The notes beneath the pieces are model-generated. The model was given only the letters and a program-made list of their open reading frames with translations. It made no database searches and was not told the origin of the DNA. Positions 34,488 through 42,942 of a stretch of 64,000 bases of DNA are shown here, in pieces. The DNA comes from DASPLX01 sp035627375 (GTDB lineage: Bacteria; Pseudomonadota; Gammaproteobacteria; Burkholderiales; Burkholderiaceae_D), in assembly GCA_035627375.1 (NCBI GenBank), contig DASPLX010000010.1, forward strand, positions 1 through 64,000, given 5' to 3'. Every line of letters begins with the position of its first letter. Position 1 is the stretch's first letter. The position numbers and the translations under genes are program-made.

Positions 34488-35891
34488 ATGGATAAGATAC
34501 GCGGCGCCACCCGCCCCGAGCACGACACTTTCGGTCCGATCGAGGTGCCGGCGGACCGGTTGTGGGGAGCGCAGACCCAGCGTTCGCTCGAACATTTCCG
34601 GATCTCCAGCGAACGGATGCCGCCGGAACTGATTCTCGCGCTGGCGACGGTCAAGCGCGCCTGCGCCGAAGTCAACCGCGACCTGGGCAAACTCGATGCC
34701 GGCAAGGCCGGCGCGATCATCGCGGCGGCCGACGAAGTGATCGACGGCCGCCACGAGGCGGAATTTCCGCTGTCCGTCTGGCAAACCGGTTCCGGCACGC
34801 AAACCAACATGAACATGAACGAGGTGCTCGCCAATCGTGCCTCGGAATTGCTGGGCGGCGCGCGCGGCGCGGATCGCCTCGTGCACCCGAACGATGACGT
34901 CAACATGGGACAGTCGTCGAACGATATCTTTCCGACCGCCATGCACGTCGCCGCGGCGCATGCCGTCGCCGCGCATTTGTCGCCGGCGCTGCATGAATTG
35001 CGCACGACGCTCGATGAAAAGGCGCGCGCCTTCGCTGCCATCGTCAAGATCGGGCGCACGCACTTGCAGGACGCGACGCCGCTGACGCTCGGCCAGGAGT
35101 TTTCCGGCTACGTCGCCCAGCTCGACTTCGCCATGGAGGCGATCAAGGCAACGCTGCCGCGCCTGTGCGAACTCGCCGTCGGCGGCACCGCGGTCGGCAC
35201 CGGATTGAACGCGCATCCCGAGTTCGGCGGACGGGTCGCCGCGATTCTCGCGCAGGGCAGCGGTTTGCCGTTCAACAGCGCGCCCAACAAGTTCGCGGCG
35301 CTCGCCGGCCACGAGGCGATGCTGGCCGCGCACGGCGCCCTGAAGACGCTGGCGGCGTCGCTGATGAAGATCGCGAACGATATCCGCTGGCTCGCGTCCG
35401 GCCCGCGTTCCGGCCTCGGAGAGCTGAGCCTCCCCGAGAACGAACCGGGCAGCTCGATCATGCCGGGCAAGGTCAATCCGACGCAATGCGAAGCGCTGAC
35501 CATGCTGTGCTGCCAGGTGTTCGGCAACGACGTCGCGATCAACATCGGCGGCGCTTCCGGCAACTTCGAATTGAACGTATTCAAGCCGATGATCGCGCAC
35601 AGCTTTTTGCAAAGCGTGCGCCTGCTGGCCGACGGCATGAAGAGCTTTGACGAGCATTGCGCGCAAGGCATCGAAGCGAACCGCGAGCGCATCGCCGAAT
35701 TGATGGAGCGTTCGCTGATGCTGGTGACCTCGCTTGCGCCCCATATCGGCTACGACAAGGCGGCGCGGATCGCGAAGCAGGCCCATCGCGACGGGACGAC
35801 GCTCAAGCAAGCGGCGCTCGCGCTCGGTTACGTCGACGAAGAGGAATTCGAGCGCTGGGTGAAGCCGGAGCAGATGACGCGGCCGGCATGA
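34488..35891 (+). CDS. fumC: Class II fumarate hydratase
   Basis: A 467-residue iron-independent fumarase of the TCA cycle, interconverting fumarate and malate. Signatures: DTFGPIEVPADRLWGAQTQRS, GSGTQTNMNMNEVLANRA, HPNDDVNMGQSSNDIFPTAMH, KIGRTHLQDATPLTLGQEF, and the family signature GSSIMPGKVNPTQCEA. The ATG at 34488 with AAGGAA upstream gives the standard N-terminus. The gene starts 118 bases after the c-di-GMP gene's stop. No sodA or stress gene is beside it. Confidence 0.97.
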   Translation: MDKIRGATRPEHDTFGPIEVPADRLWGAQTQRSLEHFRISSERMPPELILALATVKRACAEVNRDLGKLDAGKAGAIIAAADEVIDGRHEAEFPLSVWQTGSGTQTNMNMNEVLANRASELLGGARGADRLVHPNDDVNMGQSSNDIFPTAMHVAAAHAVAAHLSPALHELRTTLDEKARAFAAIVKIGRTHLQDATPLTLGQEFSGYVAQLDFAMEAIKATLPRLCELAVGGTAVGTGLNAHPEFGGRVAAILAQGSGLPFNSAPNKFAALAGHEAMLAAHGALKTLAASLMKIANDIRWLASGPRSGLGELSLPENEPGSSIMPGKVNPTQCEALTMLCCQVFGNDVAINIGGASGNFELNVFKPMIAHSFLQSVRLLADGMKSFDEHCAQGIEANRERIAELMERSLMLVTSLAPHIGYDKAARIAKQAHRDGTTLKQAALALGYVDEEEFERWVKPEQMTRPA

Positions 35892-36238
35892 TCGGCCGAC
35901 TACCCAGGGAAACAAGCAATGCCGCTCTTGGTTGATCGGCTTGCGATTCCCGCGCCAGGGGCGCCGAACTAGCCGCATGTCTGGCGCATGAGGCGCGACG
36001 TAGACAAGTCGTGTCGTCGGTCGTGCTGCGGAGGCCGGGCGCAATTGGCAGCGCGATAACGAATTTGCCCAATAGGCAACGGTTGTTGTTCCCTATCCAC
36101 GCTTCGAATTTCGCTTGCAACTGTTTTTCGAAACTTTCGGACAAGAATCTTGATGTTCAAGTTGCCGTGAAGTAACTTAGGGCAACATCCAATGCGGCAT
36201 CGTGCTGCGCGCTGGTCGTACTTCCTTGGAGGACGGAC
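35892..36238. other. Intergenic region between fumC and a chemoreceptor gene
   Basis: No gene is supported in 347 bases. The 3' half is AT-richer and should hold the promoter of the chemoreceptor; no convincing sigma-70 or flagellar sigma-28 box was found. A short GATCGGC repeat occurs near 35891-35940. Confidence 0.4.
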
Positions 36239-37963
36239 ATGGATATCAAGAACATGAAAGTGGCCACGCGGTTGAGCCTGGGATTCGCGCTGGTTTTGCT
36301 TTTGCTCTGCGGGGTCAGTCTGCTTGGCCTGAGCCGCATGGCGCAGATCGAAGGGCGGCTGGAAGAGGTGGTTCACGACAATGTGTACAAGATGAACCTT
36401 GTGCAAACGATGTCCGAATCCGTGCACATCGTATCGCGCGTCATGCGCACCGCGATTCTTCTGGAAGACGCAGCCGCCATGCGAGCGGAGATCCGGAAGA
36501 TCGAGGTTGCACGAAGCAAATACGATGACGCGGTGACAGCCCTGGAAAAGACGGCCGCCAGCGAAGCCGGTCAGGCGATTCGCAACAGGATCAAGGAGGC
36601 GATGCAAGCCGCCAGGCCGCTGAATCAGAAAGTGCTCGATCTCGCGCTGGAAAACAAGGACGCCGAGGCGATCGAATTGCTGCTGAAACAGGCGGCGCCT
36701 GCGACGCAAAAATGGCAGGATGCGCTGGACGAGAATATCGAACTTCAAAAGCAGAACAACGAGAAAGACGCGAAGACTGCCGACGAGGCTTATCGGAGCG
36801 CACGCACCATGATTCTCGTCTTGAGCGGAATTGCTGTTGCGATCGGCATCGCGGCGGCAACCTTCATCACGCGCAGCTTGTTGCAGCAACTCGGCGGCGA
36901 ACCTTCCTATGCCGCCGAGATCGCAAGCAAGATCGCTATCGGCGACCTCAGCGTGGCGGTGGAGGTCAAGTCCGGCGACCAATCAAGCATGCTGTTCGCG
37001 ATGAAGGGCATGCGGGACAGCTTGGCGCAGATCGTCAGGCAGGTGCGCGCCAGCTCCGATTCCATCGCGACCGGATCGAGCCAGATCGCGGCCGGCAATC
37101 TCGACCTTTCGTCGCGCACCGAGGAGCAGGCATCGAGCCTGGAGGAGACCGCCTCGTCGATGGAAGAATTGACATCGACAGTGAAACAGAATGCCGACAA
37201 TTCGCGCCAAGCCAACAGCTTGGCATTGTCGGCGTCCGAAGTGGCCAGCAAGGGGGGCGCAGTGGTCTCGGAAGTCGTGCAGACCATGGGTTCGATCAAC
37301 GAATCGGCGAAGAAGATCGTGGACATCATTTCCGTCATCGACGGTATTGCGTTCCAGACCAATATTCTCGCGCTGAATGCTGCCGTGGAAGCGGCGCGCG
37401 CCGGCGAGCAGGGCCGAGGCTTCGCGGTGGTGGCCGCCGAGGTGCGCAACCTCGCTCAGCGTAGCGCGAACGCCGCGAAGGAGATCAAGTCCTTGATCGG
37501 CGATTCGGTCGAGAAGGTCGATGCGGGCAGCAAGCTCGTCGCGCAGGCCGGCGCGACCATGGACGAGATCGTCACGTCCGTCCAGCGCGTGTCCGACATC
37601 ATCAGCGAAATCACGGCGGCGAGCCAGGAGCAGACCGCCGGAATCGAGCAGATCAATTCCGCGATTGCGCAGATGGATGAAGTCACGCAACAGAATGCGT
37701 CGCTGGTCGAGGAAGCGGCCGCGGCCGCGCAGGCGATGCAGGATCAGGCCAGCACGCTGGCGCATATCGTCAGCGTGTTCAAGCTGGACGGAATGCAGGC
37801 ATCCGCGCCGCGCGTGGTCGTCAATACGCAGTCCGCGCATCCGGACCGGGCCCTAGGATCCGGCAAGAAATCGCGTACCGCGATGGTTCCCGACGGTTCC
37901 GCGCGGCGAAAGCTCGCGTCCGTCAAGAAGCTGACCGATCGATCGAGTTTGGCAGTCGGATGA
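36239..37963 (+). CDS. Methyl-accepting chemotaxis protein (4HB sensor)
   Basis: A 574-residue membrane chemoreceptor. TM1 about 10-32, a four-helix-bundle periplasmic sensor (33-185), TM2 near 190-213, HAMP, and the signalling domain with the conserved hairpin tip IISVIDGIAFQTNILALNAAVEAARAGEQGRGFAVVAAEVRNLAQRS. Helices on both sides carry methylation-type EEQASSLEETASSMEEL sequence. No CheR-binding pentapeptide is visible at the C-terminus (ends RSSLAVG). A GGAGGAC site precedes the ATG. The ligand is unknown. It stands alone, so it probably feeds a chemotaxis cluster elsewhere. Confidence 0.93.
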   Translation: MDIKNMKVATRLSLGFALVLLLLCGVSLLGLSRMAQIEGRLEEVVHDNVYKMNLVQTMSESVHIVSRVMRTAILLEDAAAMRAEIRKIEVARSKYDDAVTALEKTAASEAGQAIRNRIKEAMQAARPLNQKVLDLALENKDAEAIELLLKQAAPATQKWQDALDENIELQKQNNEKDAKTADEAYRSARTMILVLSGIAVAIGIAAATFITRSLLQQLGGEPSYAAEIASKIAIGDLSVAVEVKSGDQSSMLFAMKGMRDSLAQIVRQVRASSDSIATGSSQIAAGNLDLSSRTEEQASSLEETASSMEELTSTVKQNADNSRQANSLALSASEVASKGGAVVSEVVQTMGSINESAKKIVDIISVIDGIAFQTNILALNAAVEAARAGEQGRGFAVVAAEVRNLAQRSANAAKEIKSLIGDSVEKVDAGSKLVAQAGATMDEIVTSVQRVSDIISEITAASQEQTAGIEQINSAIAQMDEVTQQNASLVEEAAAAAQAMQDQASTLAHIVSVFKLDGMQASAPRVVVNTQSAHPDRALGSGKKSRTAMVPDGSARRKLASVKKLTDRSSLAVG

Positions 37964-38314
37964 ATCCCGAACGGGCGGGAGAGCCGGATTGTCGGACCGA
38001 CGTGCTGCGAGGGTGCGGCAAGCCGACTCGACGATTCTGTCACGTCGCATGGAATGGCATTATCGCGCCGGAATGAGGGTCTCCAAGACAGATTAGTCGT
38101 TCCAATATGCCTGCCGGCCCTCTGGCCATGCGTTGCTCTTCGACGATGGACTGGATCAGGGCTGGCGCGAGCCCTGCGCAAATCGCGCTACGGTACCGTA
38201 TCGATACTGCAACGAACTGCCGGAAGGCATTCGGGATTCCTGCTTGGCATTCCGTCGACGTGATCGTCGGCAACGTCTTGCCGTCGCCGGCGACGAATGC
38301 TTCTATTGAACGGT
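37964..38314. other. Intergenic region between convergent genes
   Basis: A 351-base gap between the chemoreceptor stop and the LysR gene's stop on the opposite strand. No ORF with convincing coding features, and no clear bidirectional terminator, was seen. Confidence 0.4.
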
Positions 38315-39229
38315 TCAGATGGCGCGGCCGGCGCCGGCCGACCGCATCACGAAGGTGCGCAGCCATTGGTTCGCCGGATCGCCGTCGACGTTGGCATGCC
38401 AGTACAGATAGACATCGAACGGCGGCATCTCGGCCGGGAAGGGCAGGATGCGGTTGTCGAGATGCCGGTTCGCCGCGCGCGCATAGCGCTCCGGCATCGT
38501 CAGCAGCATGTCGGTTTCGGCGACGATGCGGCAGGCCGCGTAGTAATGCTGACAGCGCAGCTGCACGCGCCGCTGCAGGCCGAGCCGGCTCAATTCGAAA
38601 TCCTCCAGCCCCGGACCGTGCCGGCGCGAGCTGGCGAGGATGTGGTCTTCCGCCAAATACGCTCCCAAGTCGAGCCTGCGCCGGATGCGCGGATGGTTCT
38701 TGCTTACGACGACGACGGTCTTGTCCGTCAATAGCCGCTCGTGCCGGATGTCGTTGGAGAGCGGGAGCAGTACGTCGATCGCCACGTCGATCGTGCCGGC
38801 GGCGAGTTCTCCTTCGATTTCCCGGCGTTCCACTTTCACCGCTGCCAGCGCGATCCGCGGCGCCTGCGGGCGGATGCGCGCCGTCAGAGGCGGCAACACG
38901 GTCGTCTCCAGCACATCGCGCACGGCCAACGTGAACAGCTTGTCGCTCGTTGCCGGATCGAACTGTTCCAGGCCGCTCAAGGTCACCTCGAAGCCGCGCA
39001 GCGCGCGCCGCACCGGTTCGATCAGGTTGCGCGCCAACGGCGTGGAGAACATCGCATGGCCCCGGCGTTCGAACAGCGGGTCGTTGAACAGTTGGCGCAG
39101 CCGGCCGAGCGCATGGCTGATCGCCGGCTGCGTCAGATTGAGCTTCTTGCCCGCGCGCGTGACGCTGCCTTCGGTGTAGATGGCGTCGAAGACGACGAAC
39201 AGATTCAGGTCGATACGCGATATATGCAT
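38315..39229 (-). CDS. LysR-family transcriptional regulator
   Basis: A 304-residue LysR-type regulator. The N-terminal winged helix is IDLNLFVVFDAIYTEGSVTR and NLTQPAISHALGRLRQLFNDPLFERRGHAM, followed by a periplasmic-binding-type effector domain. The lead-in LNLFVVFDAI and the distal sequence resemble the NodD/DntR/LinR branch that senses aromatic or chloro-aromatic compounds, but the ligand is not predictable. It is divergently transcribed from the histidine-phosphatase gene; a 14-bp palindrome lies just upstream of its start at 39236-39249. Confidence 0.9.
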   Translation of the reverse strand: MHISRIDLNLFVVFDAIYTEGSVTRAGKKLNLTQPAISHALGRLRQLFNDPLFERRGHAMFSTPLARNLIEPVRRALRGFEVTLSGLEQFDPATSDKLFTLAVRDVLETTVLPPLTARIRPQAPRIALAAVKVERREIEGELAAGTIDVAIDVLLPLSNDIRHERLLTDKTVVVVSKNHPRIRRRLDLGAYLAEDHILASSRRHGPGLEDFELSRLGLQRRVQLRCQHYYAACRIVAETDMLLTMPERYARAANRHLDNRILPFPAEMPPFDVYLYWHANVDGDPANQWLRTFVMRSAGAGRAI

Positions 39230-39235
39230 GAAATT

Positions 39236-39249
39236 AATCGAATTCGATT
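39236..39249. promoter_or_regulatory. Palindrome in the LysR/phosphatase divergent promoter
   Basis: AATCGAATTCGATT is a perfect 14-bp palindrome 6 bases before the LysR start, in an AT-rich divergent intergenic region of 101 bases. It could be the LysR autoregulatory site, although it lacks the usual T-N11-A spacing. Confidence 0.4.
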
Positions 39250-39330
39250 CACATTATTCATTTGATCTATTCTATGCCTGTCGCTAGTCTATCCCCAATT
39301 CCTTTTGCATGACGCCGGCGGCGCAATTTC

Positions 39331-40032
39331 ATGGGACAAATCTATCTGGTGCGGCATGGGCAGGCATCGTTCGGCAGTGCCGATTACGACCGGTTGTCGC
39401 CGTTGGGCGTCGAGCAATCCCAGGCGCTCGGGCGGTGGCTGGCCGACCGCGCTCACCGCATCGATCGCGTCGTCACCGGCGGCATGCGACGTCACCGGCA
39501 GACGGCGGACGGTTGCATGGGCGCCTTGCCGTCTTCATTGCAAACCTCGAATGCCTGGCTTGCCGACGACGGTTTCAACGAATACGACCATCACGAGGTG
39601 CTGGTCCGCCAGCGGCCGGACTTCGACGATCCCGAAGAGGTGAAGCGCTTCCTGCGCGAGACTCCCGACGGCAAGCGCGCCTTCCAGGCGATCTTCGAGC
39701 AGGCGATGACGCGCTGGATGAGCGGCGCGCACGATGCCGAATATCGCGAGACCTGGCCGCAATTCCGCGCGCGCGTCGTGGCTGCCTTGCGACGCGTCGT
39801 GGCCGATGCCGGCGCGTCGCAGAACATCATCGTCTTCACTTCGGGCGGCCCGATCGCCACGCTTTGCCAGCATCTGCTCGGTCTGCCCGATGCCGGCGTC
39901 GGCGCGCTGAACTGGACGCTCGTCAATTGCGCCGTCACCAAGCTGTTCTACCGTGGAGACCAGATCACTCTCAGCTATCTGAACAGCTACGCGCATTTCG
40001 AAACGCAAACCGACTTCATCACCTATCGCTAG
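39331..40032 (+). CDS. Histidine phosphatase family protein
   Basis: A 233-residue phosphoglycerate-mutase-like enzyme of branch 1. Catalytic motif LVRHGQASFG at residues 6-15, with later arginine and Glu/His residues (VVTGGMRRHRQTAD, IIVFTSGGPIATL in place of the usual HGG). The canonical second His of the LVVSHGG motif appears to be Ser (FTSGG), which is often seen in uncharacterised members. Substrate unknown. The stop TAG at 40030-40032 is also the left end of the MITE-like element. Without the insert it would have lain 11 bases before the acyl-CoA dehydrogenase gene. Confidence 0.85.
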   Translation: MGQIYLVRHGQASFGSADYDRLSPLGVEQSQALGRWLADRAHRIDRVVTGGMRRHRQTADGCMGALPSSLQTSNAWLADDGFNEYDHHEVLVRQRPDFDDPEEVKRFLRETPDGKRAFQAIFEQAMTRWMSGAHDAEYRETWPQFRARVVAALRRVVADAGASQNIIVFTSGGPIATLCQHLLGLPDAGVGALNWTLVNCAVTKLFYRGDQITLSYLNSYAHFETQTDFITYR

Positions 40033-40298
40033 GGCGTGTCATCGATTGGTTTGGGAGATGCGTTCAATCCAAAGCGCGTGCTGGCGGCGGCGCGCGGCGA
40101 CGCCAAGGCTGGGTGCCTTGGCTAGCCAGGCAACGCCGGTAGCGCGCGTTTTGGACTGAACCCGGAGGGAAGGTGCCGTAGGCGCCGCATGCCGTTGTTG
40201 CGGCTCCTTGCCGTAGCACCGCTACGACGCGTCGCCGCATAGGCCTGCAATGCCTACGGCACCTTCGCACTCCCAAACCAATTGATGACACGCCCTAG
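40029..40298. mobile_element. 270-bp MITE-like element flanked by CTAG
   Basis: Terminal inverted repeats of about 28 bases (GGCGTGTCATC, A/G, ATTGGTTTGGGAG and beyond) are bounded on both sides by CTAG, the size and type of target duplication made by IS5-group transposases. A second perfect inverted repeat of 15 bases (GAAGGTGCCGTAGGC at 40169-40183, reversed at 40252-40266) lies inside. It encodes nothing. Deleting the element with one CTAG restores a phosphatase stop followed 10 bases later by the dehydrogenase ATG with its GGAGA site. Confidence 0.85.
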
Positions 40299-40306
40299 GA
40301 GACATC

Positions 40307-41536
40307 ATGGATTTCGCCTACAGCCCCAAGGTCCAGGACTTGCGCAAGCGCCTGCTTGCTTTCATGGATGAGCATATCTATCCGAACGAAGCGAAGTTCT
40401 TCGCCGAGATCGAGGCGAACCGCGCCGCCGGCGATCCCTGGGTGCCGACCAGGATCATCGAAGAGCTAAAGGTCAAGGCGCGCGCCGCCGGTTTGTGGAA
40501 TCTGTTCCTGCCGGCGTCCGACAAGGGCGCCGGCCTCACCAATCTCGAGTACGCGCCGCTGTGCGAAATCATGGGCCGCGCGTTGTGGTCGGCCGAGGTG
40601 TTCAACTGCTCGGCGCCCGATACCGGCAACATGGAAACGCTGGAGCGCTACGCCAGCGAAGAGTTGAAGAAACAATGGCTCGAACCGCTGCTGGAAGGGA
40701 AGATCCGCTCGTGCTTCGCGATGACCGAGCCGGCCGTGGCATCGTCCGATGCGACCAATATCGAAGCCTCGATCGTGCGCGACGGCGACGACTACGTGAT
40801 CAACGGCCGCAAATGGTGGTCGTCCGGCGCCAACGATCCGCGCTGCAAGGTCTTCATCTTCATGGGCAAGACCGACCCGCATAATCCGGACAAGCACAAG
40901 CAGCAATCGATGATCGTGGTGCCGCGCGACGCGCCGGGCGTCACCGTGCTGCGCCATCTGCCGGTGTTCGGCTACGACGACGCGCCGCACGGCCACGGCG
41001 AAGTGCTGTTCGAGAACGTGCGCGTGCCGGCCTCCAACATCCTGCTCGGCGAGGGCCGCGGCTTCGAGATCGCCCAAGGCCGCCTGGGACCGGGCCGCAT
41101 CCATCATTGCATGCGCCTGATCGGCCTGGCCGAGCGCGCCCTGGAAGACATGTGCAGGCGTAGCCTGTCGCGCGTCGCCTTCGGCAAGCCGGTGGCGGAG
41201 CAGGGCGTGACGCTGGAACGGATCGCGGAAAGCCGCATCCTGATCGACCAGGCGCGCTTCCTGGTGCTCAACGCCGCCTACATGATGGACACGGTCGGCA
41301 ACAAGGTCGCCGCGAAGGAGATCGCGATGATCAAGGTGGCCGCGCCGAACATGGCGTGCCGGGTGATCGATTGGGCGATCCAGGCGCACGGCGGCGGCGG
41401 CGTGTCGGGCGACTTCCAGCTCGCCTATGCCTATGCCCAGGCTCGCACCCTGCGCCTGGCCGACGGTCCCGATGAAGTGCATCGCAACCAGATCGGCAAG
41501 ATGGAATTGAAGAAGTACAAGCAGGCGTTGAGTTGA
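40307..41536 (+). CDS. Acyl-CoA dehydrogenase, ACAD10/11-like
   Basis: A 409-residue FAD enzyme. Features: FMDEHIYPNEAKFFAEIEANRAAGDPWVPT at the N-terminus, characteristic of the ACAD10/11 branch, then SCFAMTEPAVASSDATNIE, INGRKWWSSGANDPRCK, VLFENVRVPASNILLGEGRGFEIAQGRLGPGRIHHCMR and IDWAIQAHGGGGVSGDF. ACAD10/11 act on 4-hydroxy acyl-CoAs when paired with a kinase-type phosphotransferase domain; here no such partner is adjacent. The ribosome site GGAGA sits at the right edge of the MITE. A terminator follows at 41560-41595. Confidence 0.9.
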   Translation: MDFAYSPKVQDLRKRLLAFMDEHIYPNEAKFFAEIEANRAAGDPWVPTRIIEELKVKARAAGLWNLFLPASDKGAGLTNLEYAPLCEIMGRALWSAEVFNCSAPDTGNMETLERYASEELKKQWLEPLLEGKIRSCFAMTEPAVASSDATNIEASIVRDGDDYVINGRKWWSSGANDPRCKVFIFMGKTDPHNPDKHKQQSMIVVPRDAPGVTVLRHLPVFGYDDAPHGHGEVLFENVRVPASNILLGEGRGFEIAQGRLGPGRIHHCMRLIGLAERALEDMCRRSLSRVAFGKPVAEQGVTLERIAESRILIDQARFLVLNAAYMMDTVGNKVAAKEIAMIKVAAPNMACRVIDWAIQAHGGGGVSGDFQLAYAYAQARTLRLADGPDEVHRNQIGKMELKKYKQALS

Positions 41537-41559
41537 ATTCGGTTAGGAGGGCGATAGTT

Positions 41560-41595
41560 GCCGGCATGCTCTTCGGCGCATGCCGGCTTTTTTCC
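41560..41595 (+). terminator. Rho-independent terminator
   Basis: Stem GCCGGCATG / CATGCCGGC with a short loop, followed by six T, 23 bases after the acyl-CoA dehydrogenase stop. Confidence 0.85.
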
Positions 41596-41816
41596 TTTTA
41601 CGTTCTCCGGAATCGCGGCGCCGCGGTGTGCGGATTTCCATCCGGATTGATCTCCTCTCCATGCCGGCAGCCTGTTCCAAGGCCTTGATTTTCCCCGGCT
41701 CCGGCAGATGTCGTTCGCATGGCACAGGTCCTGCTATAGGCATGACTGCCGTTCGATAATCGGCCTAGAATAGAATGCCCTTCGGCTTTTCACAACCATC
41801 CACAGAGGAGAAGACA

Positions 41817-42776
41817 ATGAAGTTAGGATTCGCAAGAACCCTGCTCGCCCTGGCTGGCGCGGCATTCGTCGCGGCGGCGCCGGCGCACGCGCAACAACAA
41901 TTCATCAACGTGCTGACCGGCGGCACCAGCGGCGTCTACTATCCGCTCGGGGTGGCGCTGTCGCAGGTCTACGGCAAGGCGATGCCGGAGGCGAAGGTCT
42001 CGGTGCAGGCGACCAAGGCATCGGCGGAGAACCTGAACCTGCTGCAGGCCGGCCGCGGCGAGATCGCGTTCACGCTCGGCGATGCCCTGTCCGATGCCTG
42101 GAAGGGCGATGAGGAGGCCGGCTTCAAGGCGCCGCTGAAGAAATTGCGCGGCGTGGCCGGCATCTATCCGAACTATATCCAGATCGTGGCCTCGGCCGAT
42201 TCCGGCATCAAGACCTTGGCCGACCTGAAAGGCAAGCGCATCTCGGTCGGCGCGCCGAAGTCGGGCACCGAGCTGAATGCGCGCGCCATCTTCAAGGCGG
42301 CCGGCATGAGCTACAAGGACTTCGCCAAGGTGGAATACCTGCCGTTCGGCGAATCGGTCGAACTGATGAAGAATCGCCAGCTCGATGCGACGCTGCAGTC
42401 GGCCGGCCTCGGCGTGGCTTCGCTGCGCGACCTGTCGACGGCGCAAAAGATCGTGATCGTGCCGATCCCGCAGGACGTGGTCGCCAAGGTCGGCGATCCG
42501 GCCTACCAATCCGGCGTGATCCCGGCCAAGACCTATGAGGGCCAGGCCGCCAACGTCCCCACCGCCTACGTGCAGAACTTCCTGGTCACGCACGAGGGGG
42601 TGCCGGCCGATGTCGTGTACAAGATGACCAAGTCGATGTTCGACAATCTCGACCAGATGACGGCCGCGCACGCCGCCGCCAAGTCGATCCGCAAGGAAGC
42701 CGCCACGATCGGCATGCCGGTGCCGCTGCATCCGGGCGCGGAGAAGTATTACAAGGAAATCGGCGTCCTCAAGTAA
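41817..42776 (+). CDS. TAXI-family TRAP transporter solute-binding protein
   Basis: A 319-residue periplasmic receptor of the TAXI class. A signal peptide of about 26 residues ends at APAHAQQ. The mature part shows the TAXI signature INVLTGGTSGVYYPLGVALSQVYG, then KASAENLNLLQAGRGEIAFTLGDAL, LADLKGKRISVGAPKSGTELNARAI and MKNRQLDATLQSAGLGVASLRDL. TAXI receptors deliver organic acids or amino acids to TRAP permeases; the substrate here is not known. The GAGGAG site sets the start at 41817. The fused permease gene follows across a hairpin. Confidence 0.93.
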   Translation: MKLGFARTLLALAGAAFVAAAPAHAQQQFINVLTGGTSGVYYPLGVALSQVYGKAMPEAKVSVQATKASAENLNLLQAGRGEIAFTLGDALSDAWKGDEEAGFKAPLKKLRGVAGIYPNYIQIVASADSGIKTLADLKGKRISVGAPKSGTELNARAIFKAAGMSYKDFAKVEYLPFGESVELMKNRQLDATLQSAGLGVASLRDLSTAQKIVIVPIPQDVVAKVGDPAYQSGVIPAKTYEGQAANVPTAYVQNFLVTHEGVPADVVYKMTKSMFDNLDQMTAAHAAAKSIRKEAATIGMPVPLHPGAEKYYKEIGVLK

Positions 42777-42803
42777 GCGCCGCGCATCGTCACCTAGCCG
42801 TAT

Positions 42804-42827
42804 CCCCTCTCCGCGCGCGGAGAGGGG
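42804..42827. repeat. Perfect palindrome between TRAP receptor and permease genes
   Basis: CCCCTCTCCGCG / CGCGGAGAGGGG, a 24-bp perfect palindrome with no T run. In the mRNA it would form a strong hairpin just 3' of the receptor gene. This could stabilise the receptor message or lower permease expression, which fits the excess of receptor over permease usual in TRAP systems. Confidence 0.6.
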
Positions 42828-42942
42828 CGCGACACCGCAGCGTCGGTGCGGCGCTAGCGGGCGCTACGACATAACGAGACAGGCAGGGCAGGGAGGCAAA
42901 GGCATAGCAAGGCTTCGCCCCGCCGCCAGGAGGAGCATCATC

